21,902 nt of DNA from Ruminococcus sp. (GTDB lineage: Bacteria; Bacillota; Clostridia; Oscillospirales; Acutalibacteraceae): the NCBI GenBank assembly GCA_004556705.1, contig SFGA01000045.1, positions 1 to 21,902 on the forward strand. Direction: 5' to 3'. The stretch's first letter is position 1; every line of letters starts with the position of its first letter. The notes under the pieces were generated by a model that saw nothing but the letters and a program-made list of their open reading frames with translations, had not been told where the DNA came from and searched no databases. Position numbers and translations under genes: made by a program. Positions 15,149-21,716 of this stretch are shown here, piece by piece.

Positions 15149-15526
15149 TTGGATATTGTTGTAAGCAATAAGGCAAGCCGACCTTTGTACGAACAAATTT
15201 CTACACAAATCAAGGCGGCAATTATGAGTGGTGAATTGAAAACAGGTGAAGCCATTCCGTCTGTAAGGTCATTGGCAAAGTCCTTGCACATTAGTATTTT
15301 AACGGTACAAAAAGCTTATGCCACATTACAAGAAGATGGATTTATAGAGTCAACAGCTGGTAAAGGGTGCTATGTATCGGCACAAAATCAGGACTTTTAT
15401 CTTGAGGAACAACAAAAGAAGATAGAGGAACACTTTACAGACGCAATCGAAGTGGCAAGGGCAAGTGGAATATCACTTGATAAACTAATCAATTTACTGA
15501 CACTTTTATATCAGGAGGACGAATAA
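15149..15526 (+). CDS. GntR-family regulator, YtrA-like
   Basis: The protein has 125 residues. The N-terminal winged helix (about 10-75) has the GntR pattern RPLYEQISTQIKAAIMSGEL, AIPSVRSLAKSLHISILTVQ and GFIESTAGKGCYV. The short tail with no large effector domain is typical of the YtrA subfamily, which commonly represses linked ABC exporter operons. The start is TTG at 15149 with GGTGG 5 bases upstream; the nearby ATG at 15135 is out of frame. The stop is directly followed by the ATG of the ABC ATPase gene. Autorepression released by an antimicrobial or cell-envelope signal is known for some relatives and only inferred here. Confidence 0.9.
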   Translation: MDIVVSNKASRPLYEQISTQIKAAIMSGELKTGEAIPSVRSLAKSLHISILTVQKAYATLQEDGFIESTAGKGCYVSAQNQDFYLEEQQKKIEEHFTDAIEVARASGISLDKLINLLTLLYQEDE

Positions 15527-16390
15527 ATGAGCGAAAATATTTTAGAAGTTAAAGGTTTGACAAAAGATTACGGTGATTTCGTTCTTGATAAATTGACCTT
15601 CACTGTACCTAAAGGCGTAATTATGGGACTGATTGGAGAAAATGGTGCAGGAAAATCAACAACTATTAACTGTATTCTTAATGAAATATCAAAGACAGAT
15701 GGAAATATTGAAATTTTCGGAAAGGATTATCTCTCTGAAGAAATTGAAATCAAAGACAAAATAGGCGTTGTATTTGATGAAAACCATTTCCCAGATATAT
15801 TTACACCAAATGAAATTGGAACATATATGTCGGGAATATATTCAAAATGGGAACGAAATACTTATGTCAATTATCTCTCGAAGTTTGAACTTCCTGCTGA
15901 TAAAAGGGTAAAGGATTTTTCTAAAGGTATGAAAGTTAAGTTGGCTTTTGCTGTGGCACTTTCGCACAAAGCAGAACTTTTAATTTTGGACGAAGCAACA
16001 AGTGGTCTTGACCCTATTATCAGAGATGACATTTTAGATATTTTGATTGACTTTGTTCAAGACGAAAATCATTCGGTATTGGTATCTTCTCATATCATAA
16101 GCGATTTAGAAAAAGTGGCAGATTATATTACTTTTATTCATAAGGGGAAATTGGTTTTCACCCACTCAAAAGACGAATTAGTTGATAATTACGGTGTAAT
16201 GAGTTGTGGTGCTATGGTTTTTGACAACTTAGATAAATCAGAGATAATCGCTTATAGGAAAGAGGATTATCAATACAAAGTGCTTGTAAAAGACCGTCAC
16301 ATTGCCGAGAAAAAATATCCAAAAGCGATTGTTGTTCCAGCCGCAATCGAAGAAATTATGCTTTTCTATGTAAAGGGGGAAATGAAATGA
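15527..16390 (+). CDS. ABC transporter ATP-binding protein
   Basis: The protein has 287 residues. Walker A is GENGAGKST (37-45), the signature is FSKGM (131-135), a degenerate LSGGQ, Walker B is LLILDE (151-156), and the H-loop His is H189 (VSSHI). The Q-loop region reads GVVFDENHF, so no glutamine is evident at the usual site; this is also seen in some GntR-linked exporters. The C-terminal 80 residues are an accessory tail. It energises the ABC-2 permease encoded next, with which it overlaps by 4 bases (ATGA). The RBS CAGGAGGA lies within the end of the GntR gene. Substrate unknown; resistance or envelope stress export is possible. Confidence 0.92.
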   Translation: MSENILEVKGLTKDYGDFVLDKLTFTVPKGVIMGLIGENGAGKSTTINCILNEISKTDGNIEIFGKDYLSEEIEIKDKIGVVFDENHFPDIFTPNEIGTYMSGIYSKWERNTYVNYLSKFELPADKRVKDFSKGMKVKLAFAVALSHKAELLILDEATSGLDPIIRDDILDILIDFVQDENHSVLVSSHIISDLEKVADYITFIHKGKLVFTHSKDELVDNYGVMSCGAMVFDNLDKSEIIAYRKEDYQYKVLVKDRHIAEKKYPKAIVVPAAIEEIMLFYVKGEMK

Positions 16391-17031
16391 AAGGGCTATT
16401 AACAAAGGATTTTCTTACAATTAAAAAGAAATATGGCTTACCTCGTGTGATTATGGATATAGCCATTATTATTGCGTTAATGTTCATATTGGAAAAAAGC
16501 GGAACAATATATATCAGTTTTTTACTCATTCCTATTGAAATAATGTCAATGATTATCTCCCTAACAACTTGTGACGAGCAATGGAAATGGGGGAAATATG
16601 CTGTATCACTTCCTGTATCTAAAAAACAGATTGTATGCAGCAGATATGCTTGTGCGGGTATTTTGTCCTTAATTGGCTTTGTGGTTGCACTCATTGTAAA
16701 TTCTGCCTCATATATTCTGTTTCCACAATATGCATATGGTTTTTATCTCTTTATGTCCTGTGCTTCATTTGCACTGACATTATTGTTTTTGGCATTTGTT
16801 TTGCCATCAAATTACTCGTTAGGTGTTAATGCTGGATTTGCGACAATGTTTATCTTAATTATACTGCTTGTTGTTTTGGGCTTATGGACTAAGGCAACAA
16901 ATAATTCAATTATGTGGTTTGTTGTAGAGAATTTTGAAGTAAGCATTGCTATTGCAGGAGTTTCTGTTGTTGCAATATGCGGGTTGTCTTTTGTACTGTC
17001 AAACTTGTTTTTCAGAAAAAAATATATATAG
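16387..17031 (+). CDS. ABC-2 type permease
   Basis: The protein has 214 residues with six likely membrane helices (VIMDIAIIIALMFIL, ISFLLIPIEIMSMII, ILSLIGFVVALIV, FYLFMSCASFALTLLFL, FATMFILIILLVVL, IAIAGVSVVAICGLSF). The cytoplasmic CDEQWKWGKYAVSLPVSKKQIV is the hallmark of the ABC-2 permease family paired with GntR/YtrA-type ATPases. It forms the membrane channel for the preceding ATPase, with translational coupling by the ATGA overlap. Substrate unknown. Confidence 0.9.
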   Translation: MKGLLTKDFLTIKKKYGLPRVIMDIAIIIALMFILEKSGTIYISFLLIPIEIMSMIISLTTCDEQWKWGKYAVSLPVSKKQIVCSRYACAGILSLIGFVVALIVNSASYILFPQYAYGFYLFMSCASFALTLLFLAFVLPSNYSLGVNAGFATMFILIILLVVLGLWTKATNNSIMWFVVENFEVSIAIAGVSVVAICGLSFVLSNLFFRKKYI

Positions 17032-17044
17032 TTAGGAGTAAGAA

Positions 17045-17242
17045 ATGAGAAAGTGTATCAGATGTGGATGTGAAATGAAAGAAAATTGTGCTGTAAAAAT
17101 TGAAGGGGCGGGATATGGAATTGTTTTATCATCTGATGAAAACAAGTTATTTGGTGGTCGAATAGGAAAGCCTAAAGTAGCCATTTGCCCTGAATGTGGA
17201 GAAGTGTCTATTTATCTTGAAGATTTGGATAGATTAAACTAA
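17045..17242 (+). CDS. Small zinc-ribbon protein
   Basis: The protein has 65 residues. CIRCGCEM near the N-terminus and CPECGE near position 50 form a two-CxxC zinc ribbon. Between them lies AGYGIVLSSDENKLFGGRIGK-type sequence that I associate with small Firmicutes proteins often annotated only as nucleic-acid-binding. TTAGGAG precedes the ATG by 7 bases, and the gene follows the permease after 13 bases, so it is the last gene of the cargo operon. Function unknown. Confidence 0.82.
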   Translation: MRKCIRCGCEMKENCAVKIEGAGYGIVLSSDENKLFGGRIGKPKVAICPECGEVSIYLEDLDRLN

Positions 17243-17274
17243 TCCCTTCTTTTTCTACGATAATGTTATGTACG

Positions 17275-17309
17275 CCGCCGCTATGGGTAAAACCGTAACG
17301 GCGGTTTTT
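17275..17309 (+). terminator. Terminator of the cargo operon
   Basis: CCGCCG (17275-17280) pairs with CGGCGG (17299-17304), with extra partial pairing inside, and is followed by TTTTTC on plus. It lies between the converging zinc-ribbon and relaxase genes. Confidence 0.7.
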
Positions 17310-17314
17310 CAATG

Positions 17315-18751
17315 CTACCTGCTATCTCTGTCAATGGATTTTTTATACTGTCTTTGCGGTGGTTGCTGCTTGTTGCGTTCCTGTATCTCACGCAGATGTT
17401 TTAACACGCTCTGCCTTTCGGGCGGTCTGTGCTGTTCTTTAGTGGCAGCTGTCGGCTTCCTGCTGACTTGGTATTCCCACTGGGCAAGGTCACGGTTGTA
17501 CTGCTCTACAACGCTTTCCATTTCTCGGAAAGTACGCATAAATACCTGCACATCAGGATAACCGTCCGCTTTGAGTGTATCGGGGATTTTATCCAGCCTG
17601 TCGGCAATTTCCACTTCGGTTTCTTTGATTTTTACCTCCAACGCTTTTCGTTCTTTACCTTTGAAAAGCCCCTTTGTATCAGCAAGCTGCTGTTTCAAGT
17701 GCGGCAGAACTTTGTCCTGCAAGTTTTTAATTTCCTTTGCCCTATCCTGTACTTTTATCATCAGATTTCGCATATGACGGAACTCTGCCATATCAATATC
17801 AAGTGTAGGCTTGGGTGGCATATCCTTTTCCCGAATAAGGTTTTGCAGAAAATCTTTTGTCTTTGCCACAATCCCACGGAACAGATTAGGAAGCCAGCCT
17901 TTGCTTTTAATTGACTGGCTTGCTTTTTCGTGTATCTCGGTCTGCTTGACTTCTAAAATCTTTGCTTCGGAAATACCCGATAACAACGCCATATCCGCTG
18001 TCCTGTTCCATTCCTGCCTTGCGGTATTGTCCGCTTCAATCTCGGCGGCTTTGGGATTGTTCTTGCCGATTTTCTTGGTGGGAAGATAAACGCTGTTCTT
18101 ATCAAATACCTTTAACTGCTGTTCGGGATCGGAGATATGCCGATTGATAAGGTCGGTGTAAATCTCTTTTATCTCCCGAAGAAAAGGCTCGCTTTTGAAT
18201 TTATCATCTTTCACGGTAAAGAGGTGGCTTTCGTAAACCTCGCCCTTTTTAATGACGGTACAGCCTTTGCGTATCTGCCCGTCCTCCCCTGTGATTTCTT
18301 TCTTGGTGCGTACCCTTTTGCCCGTTTCATCATAGAACACGCTGCGTGTGGCTCTCTTGATGTCAGGCTCAGGAAGCAGTTTTCTTTCGCTGAAGATAAG
18401 ATGGATATGATAATTGGTTTTGCGTTTGTTGTGGTGGAGGGCTGACACGCACTCCACACCATATCTCTTGCGGAACTCCTCCGTAAAATCTTCAAGGACT
18501 TCCTGCGGCTCGTATCTTGTATAAACTTCGGGCAGGGCGATAATCAATTCCCTTGCTTCGATACATTTGCCCTCTGTGCCGCTCCGCTTAAACTCCTGCT
18601 GGCTTTCCCTTGCAAGGTTACTCCAAAATTCATTGTCGGCGGTGCGGTAGGTGGCATAAAGGTTTTCCTGCTTTGCGTGGCTTGTGATATAGGATATTCT
18701 TCCCTTGACATTGGATAGCTTCGACATCTGTATAAATGAATGTCTTGCCAT
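17315..18751 (-). CDS. mobL: MobA/MobL-family relaxase
   Basis: The protein has 478 residues. The relaxase domain (about 1-230) shows MARHSFIQMSK, tyrosine-bearing RISYITSHAKQENLY (Y21 or Y32 as nucleophile candidates) and the metal-binding histidine motif HHNKRKTNYHIHLIF with H107, H115 and H117. The C-terminal half is long, charged and predicted coiled coil (about 330-440), ending in a basic Gln-rich tail. The protein nicks oriT and pilots the strand into a recipient. ATG 18751 has AAGGAG only 3-4 bases upstream, but the MARHS start is usual for the family. It lies downstream of the excisionase-like gene on the same strand, probably in one transcript across the oriT-like region. Confidence 0.9.
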   Translation of the reverse strand: MARHSFIQMSKLSNVKGRISYITSHAKQENLYATYRTADNEFWSNLARESQQEFKRSGTEGKCIEARELIIALPEVYTRYEPQEVLEDFTEEFRKRYGVECVSALHHNKRKTNYHIHLIFSERKLLPEPDIKRATRSVFYDETGKRVRTKKEITGEDGQIRKGCTVIKKGEVYESHLFTVKDDKFKSEPFLREIKEIYTDLINRHISDPEQQLKVFDKNSVYLPTKKIGKNNPKAAEIEADNTARQEWNRTADMALLSGISEAKILEVKQTEIHEKASQSIKSKGWLPNLFRGIVAKTKDFLQNLIREKDMPPKPTLDIDMAEFRHMRNLMIKVQDRAKEIKNLQDKVLPHLKQQLADTKGLFKGKERKALEVKIKETEVEIADRLDKIPDTLKADGYPDVQVFMRTFREMESVVEQYNRDLAQWEYQVSRKPTAATKEQHRPPERQSVLKHLREIQERNKQQPPQRQYKKSIDRDSR

Positions 18752-18786
18752 ATACTCCTTCCTCCCGTGACGGGCATACTCTTTTT

Positions 18787-18970
18787 GCAACCGAGAAATC
18801 GGTTGCCGCTGTTTCGGCGGCGTAAGCAGACGGACAGCGAAGAAAACAGCGGGCTGTTTTCTTCTGTATCATAGCGGCGGTGCATTGCCCGAAGCGATGG
18901 TACAGTGCCCCCTGCAAGGGCGAAATACCCAGAGTACAAATCGAAGATTTGTGCGAGGGGTGTATTTCGC
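18787..18970. other. oriT-like region with three hairpins
   Basis: Three inverted repeats precede the relaxase: GCAACCGA-GAAA-TCGGTTGC (18787-18806); a perfect 12-bp pair around GG (18839-18864); and GCGAAATAC (18920-18928) with GTATTTCGC (18962-18970) enclosing CAAATC-GAA-GATTTG (18937-18951). Between the second and third, AGTGCCCCCTG (from 18904) differs by one base from the GTGCGCCCT core of MOBQ nick sites as I remember it. Position next to a relaxase fits oriT. The nick site is inferred. Confidence 0.6.
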
Positions 18971-18998
18971 TCTCAAACGCCGAGGGCTTGGAGAATGG

Positions 18999-19214
18999 TT
19001 ATTCTACTTTGCGGACATCGTTTTCATTCAGCAGGTTTCTTCCCTGATTGACGCTCATAAATCGCTCTAAAGTATCCCTGCGGATAATCGCTTTTCTTCC
19101 GACCTTGAGGACGGGAAGTTTGCCCCAGTCTACCAACTTACGCATTGTATTTCTTCCGATACCCGTACATTCTGCTGCTTCTTCTATGGTTAAACCCATT
19201 TTGATGTTGCCCAT
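18999..19214 (-). CDS. Excisionase-like helix-turn-helix protein
   Basis: The protein has 71 residues, the size of Tn916-type Xis. It contains a MerR-like winged helix: MGLTIEEAAECTGIGRNTMRK, then LVDWGKLPVLKVGRKAIIRR and the DTLERFM helix. Such proteins bend DNA at element ends and steer the integrase to excision; some also act as regulators. AAAGGAGG lies 8 bases before ATG 19214. It is the first gene behind a perfect consensus promoter flanked by TTTTGCAAC sites, so it is probably repressed by the divergent XRE protein. Excisionase is the likelier role; regulation of relaxase transcription is the alternative. Confidence 0.85.
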   Translation of the reverse strand: MGNIKMGLTIEEAAECTGIGRNTMRKLVDWGKLPVLKVGRKAIIRRDTLERFMSVNQGRNLLNENDVRKVE

Positions 19215-19241
19215 TTTATCAACCTCCTTTCAAAACACGCA

Positions 19242-19350
19242 TTTTGCAACTATGTATCTGTAATTATACTTATTTTGATACCTCTTGTCAACTCGTTTTG
19301 CAACTTATTAAGAAATATTTTTGTCTATTATTAAATTTATGGTTGCAAAA
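19242..19350. promoter_or_regulatory. Three operator copies between the divergent excisionase and repressor genes
   Basis: TTTTGCAAC occurs at 19242-19250 and 19296-19304 and inverted (GTTGCAAAA) at 19342-19350. The first two flank the excisionase promoter, and the third contains the -35 box of the repressor promoter. The core TTGCAA is itself palindromic. This layout is typical of an XRE/CI-type repressor acting on both promoters. Confidence 0.7.
19263..19291 (-). promoter_or_regulatory. Consensus promoter for the excisionase/relaxase direction
   Basis: On the minus strand, TTGACA (19286-19291), 17 bases, TATAAT (19263-19268): a perfect consensus. Such strength implies tight repression when the element is quiescent. 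Confidence 0.85.
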
Positions 19351-19371
19351 TAGGTTTTTCTGTGCTATACT
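19343..19371 (+). promoter_or_regulatory. Promoter of the XRE repressor gene
   Basis: TTGCAA (19343-19348), 17 bases, TATACT (19366-19371) with a TGC extended -10. The -35 lies within the third operator copy, which suggests autoregulation. Confidence 0.65.
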
Positions 19372-19394
19372 ATCAGCAATAGGAGGTGAAAGCC

Positions 19395-20081
19395 TTGAAA
19401 AAAGAAATTACATTCACCGCAAAACAGGTCGGTGAACGAGTGAAAGAACGCCGAACAGAATTAAACTTAACAATGCCCGAACTTGGTAAGCGTGTCGGGG
19501 TAAACAAATCTACCATTCAAAGATATGAAGCGGACGGAGTAGACCCGAAGCGTACAATGATTATCAACGGGCTGGCAGAAGCACTCCTGACCACTCCCGA
19601 ATGGCTGACAGGACTTTCCGAAGATAAGGAATATGACAGCCGCACTTTATGTGCAAGGGATATGGAGGAACATATCAAAAAATATCTTGATACGGTTTCT
19701 TCTGTGGTAAAGGGAGAACCGCACCAACAACTGCTTACCACATTCCTCGGAAAGATGATTGACCTCTATACGGTTATGACTTATCACTTTGCAGACGCAA
19801 TGGCTGAGGTTGACCGTGTAGCGGAGGACGAGGGCTTAAAGCAGTCCTTACGCCGCTATGCGATTGAGTCAGGGGCGATTATGGAAAGGGTTTACCGTAA
19901 AGAAATGGAACTTCCTATCGAGAATATGAAGCAGTTTTTAGATGGGATTTTACATATCTACGATGAGGGACGCACCGCTGTAAAGATGGGCGACCTGTTC
20001 GGGATAGTGACAGCAGCCGAAGAAAGGGTTGCTGAAAAAGAAAAATTCCGTGGCACTTTGACAAGTGAAAATGCCGATTGA
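19395..20081 (+). CDS. XRE-family repressor of the element
   Basis: The protein has 228 residues. The N-terminal helix-turn-helix (about 10-60) reads VGERVKERRTELNLTMPELG, KRVGVNKSTIQRYEADGVDP, followed by LAEALLTTPEWLTGLSEDKE, as in phage CI-like and transposon repressors. The C-terminal 150 residues are helical and not recognised; I see no LexA-type Ser/Lys peptidase motif. I chose TTG 19395, 8 bases after AGGAGG; the GTG at 19386 lies inside that RBS. It faces the excisionase gene divergently across the TTTTGCAAC sites. An 8-bp inverted repeat (20071-20094) spans its stop codon. Confidence 0.88.
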   Translation: MKKEITFTAKQVGERVKERRTELNLTMPELGKRVGVNKSTIQRYEADGVDPKRTMIINGLAEALLTTPEWLTGLSEDKEYDSRTLCARDMEEHIKKYLDTVSSVVKGEPHQQLLTTFLGKMIDLYTVMTYHFADAMAEVDRVAEDEGLKQSLRRYAIESGAIMERVYRKEMELPIENMKQFLDGILHIYDEGRTAVKMGDLFGIVTAAEERVAEKEKFRGTLTSENAD

Positions 20082-20120
20082 CATTCATCGGCATAAGTGA
20101 CACTATTACTTTACGCACAC

Positions 20121-20145
20121 CATATGTCACAGTCCCGATTGCCAC
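20121..20145 (-). repeat. Right copy of the bipartite inverted repeat
   Basis: Read on minus: GTGGCAATCGG, 1 base, ACTGTGACATATG, the same two blocks as at 14580-14606 in the opposite orientation. It lies 24 bases upstream of the integrase ATG. Confidence 0.7.
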
Positions 20146-20168
20146 GGATAGAAAGGAGAAATTTATCT

Positions 20169-21467
20169 ATGGCAAAAGGTTCTGTAAGAAAAAAAGGTAA
20201 AAAGTGGTACGCACGCTTCTATATCGAAGATGAAAGCGGCAGAAAAGTACAGAAAGAGTTTGTGGGAACAGAAAGCAAGTCTGAAACAGAAGCCCTGCTC
20301 AGAAAAGCAATCGCTGACTATGAGGAAAAGAAATTCGTTGCGAAGTCTGAAAACATCACAGTTGGTATGCTGCTCGATCTGTGGGTGGAGGAAGAACTGA
20401 AACCCGGCAATCTCAGCAATGGTACGGTAATGTCCTATCAGGGAACGGTCAACCGTATCAAACAGCACCCGATAGGAAACCGAAAGCTGAAAACCGTAAC
20501 CGCCGACCATTTACAGGCGTATATAGACTTTCTCAGCTTTGGCGGTACAAATCCTGACGGTACAACCGCAAAGGCACTCAGCAAAGGGTATCTCCGATTG
20601 TTTTCGGCTGTTTTACAAGGGGCGTTCCGTTTTGCGGTATTCCCGAAAAGACTGATAACCTTTAACCCGATGCAGTATGTGGTATGGCGAGGAAAGAAAG
20701 AAGAATGCGAACTGTTCTCGGACGAGGACGGAGAAACTGCCTCCACACCAACGCTCAGCTACGAACAGTATCAGAGATTAGAGGACTTCCTGAAAAAGAA
20801 AAACAATCCTGCACTTCTTCCTATACAGATAGCCTATTATACAGGTTTGCGTATTGGAGAGGTCTGTGGTCTGACTTGGCAGGACATTAACCTTGAAGAA
20901 CAATATCTGACAGTACGCCGCAGTATGCGTTACAACGGGGCAAGGCACAAAACAGAAATAGGGGCAACAAAGCGTAAAAAAATCCGCACCGTGGACTTTT
21001 GCGATACGCTTGCCGCAATCCTGAAAACTGCGAAAACAGAACAGCACAAAAACCGTTTTCGATACGGGGAACTGTACAGCCTTAATTACTATTTGGAGGT
21101 CAAAGAAAAAGACCGCACCTATTATGAGGTTTACAGTCTGCCGAGGTCGGAGGAAGTCCCAGAGGGGTACAAGGAATTATCCTTTGTCTGCCTTAGACCT
21201 GATGGGGCATTTGAAGCACCGAGTACGGTGGGGATTATGTGCAGGACAGCGAGAAAAAAGGTGGAGGGATTGGAGGATTTCCACTTTCATATGCTCAGAC
21301 ACACCTATACAAGCAATCTGCTTTCAAACGGTGCAGCACCTAAAGATGTGCAGGAACTTCTCGGACACGCTGATGTCAGTACCACAATGAACATTTACGC
21401 TCACGCTACAAGGGAAGCGAAGCGTACTTCCGCAAGACTGCTGGATAAGGTAATCGGCGGAGAATAA
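20169..21467 (+). CDS. int: Tyrosine recombinase (integrase), Tn916-like
   Basis: The protein has 432 residues. An N-terminal arm-binding domain (about 1-60; KGSVRKKGKKWYARFYIED) precedes a SAM-like core-binding domain (about 65-190) and the catalytic domain. Active-site residues are R228 in TGLRIGEVCGL, H374 and R377 in HMLRH, H400 in LLGHAD and the nucleophile Y410 in MNIYAH. It recombines attL with attR, or attP with attB, to move the element. ATG 20169 has AAGGAG 10 bases upstream. The frame is open further back, including ATG 20124 inside the inverted repeat, but without an RBS. The gene lies immediately inside the right end, as is usual. Confidence 0.95.
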   Translation: MAKGSVRKKGKKWYARFYIEDESGRKVQKEFVGTESKSETEALLRKAIADYEEKKFVAKSENITVGMLLDLWVEEELKPGNLSNGTVMSYQGTVNRIKQHPIGNRKLKTVTADHLQAYIDFLSFGGTNPDGTTAKALSKGYLRLFSAVLQGAFRFAVFPKRLITFNPMQYVVWRGKKEECELFSDEDGETASTPTLSYEQYQRLEDFLKKKNNPALLPIQIAYYTGLRIGEVCGLTWQDINLEEQYLTVRRSMRYNGARHKTEIGATKRKKIRTVDFCDTLAAILKTAKTEQHKNRFRYGELYSLNYYLEVKEKDRTYYEVYSLPRSEEVPEGYKELSFVCLRPDGAFEAPSTVGIMCRTARKKVEGLEDFHFHMLRHTYTSNLLSNGAAPKDVQELLGHADVSTTMNIYAHATREAKRTSARLLDKVIGGE

Positions 21468-21470
21468 AAA

Positions 21471-21510
21471 TTTCCCTTGTTTCGGCTCATAAGGGCAAAA
21501 ACAAGGGAAA
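21471..21510 (+). repeat. Inverted repeat after int overlapping the right 19-bp direct repeat
   Basis: TTTCCCTTGTTT (21471-21482) pairs perfectly with AAACAAGGGAAA (21499-21510). The direct-repeat copy at 21489-21507 overlaps it. It may be both integrase arm site and weak terminator; no T run follows. Confidence 0.55.
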
Positions 21511-21543
21511 ATACATAAGGTTTGAACATTTAATAGGCGATAT

Positions 21544-21567
21544 GCCTTGAAAATACAGGGTTTATAG
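21544..21567. repeat. Candidate attR
   Basis: GCCTTGAAAATA plus 12 further bases, 9 of which match the left copy. It lies 76 bases past the integrase stop. Sequence to the right contains a housekeeping-type promoter and gene, consistent with the element's outer edge. Confidence 0.6.
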
Positions 21568-21593
21568 AGGATTGAATAGATAAATTTGAATTT

Positions 21594-21611
21594 GTTTTGC
21601 TAATGCAAAAC
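21594..21611. promoter_or_regulatory. Palindrome upstream of the hydrogenase promoter
   Basis: GTTTTGC-TAAT-GCAAAAC has perfect 7-bp arms and ends 3 bases before the -35 box. It does not match the Rex consensus (TTGTTAA-N4-TTAACAA) as I know it. Activator or repressor unknown. Confidence 0.5.
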
Positions 21612-21614
21612 CTT

Positions 21615-21644
21615 TTGACTTAAATACAGATGTTGTAGTATAAT
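21615..21644 (+). promoter_or_regulatory. Promoter of the hydrogenase-like gene
   Basis: TTGACT (21615-21620), 18 bases, TATAAT (21639-21644), about 70 bases before the start codon. It lies outside the element, 47 bases right of attR. Confidence 0.72.
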
Positions 21645-21716
21645 GGAAACACAATATTTGTATGCTTACAAACGGGTTTATAGTGTTGCAAATCTATATT
21701 TTTAGGAGGATAAACG

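Larger units (their letters stand above)
14443..21567. mobile_element. Integrative mobilizable element, about 7.1 kb
   Basis: Bounded by imperfect 24-bp direct repeats (candidate attL and attR), with a tyrosine integrase next to the right end, excisionase-like and XRE control genes, a MobA/MobL relaxase, an oriT-like region and tnpV. Cargo is a GntR-ABC transporter operon that is visibly more AT-rich than the mobility genes. No coupling protein, VirB4 or other transfer gene is present, so it would need another element's conjugation machinery. No IS-type transposase is present. Confidence 0.78.

Noticed and set aside
18544..18939. Minus-strand frames of about 95-130 codons overlapping the relaxase start and oriT region
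   Set aside because: They overlap the well-supported relaxase gene in other frames, lack RBSs and run through the hairpins.
20071..20094. 8-bp inverted repeat at the end of the XRE gene as an intrinsic terminator
   Set aside because: The arms are perfect, but no T run follows on plus and the stem includes the stop codon.
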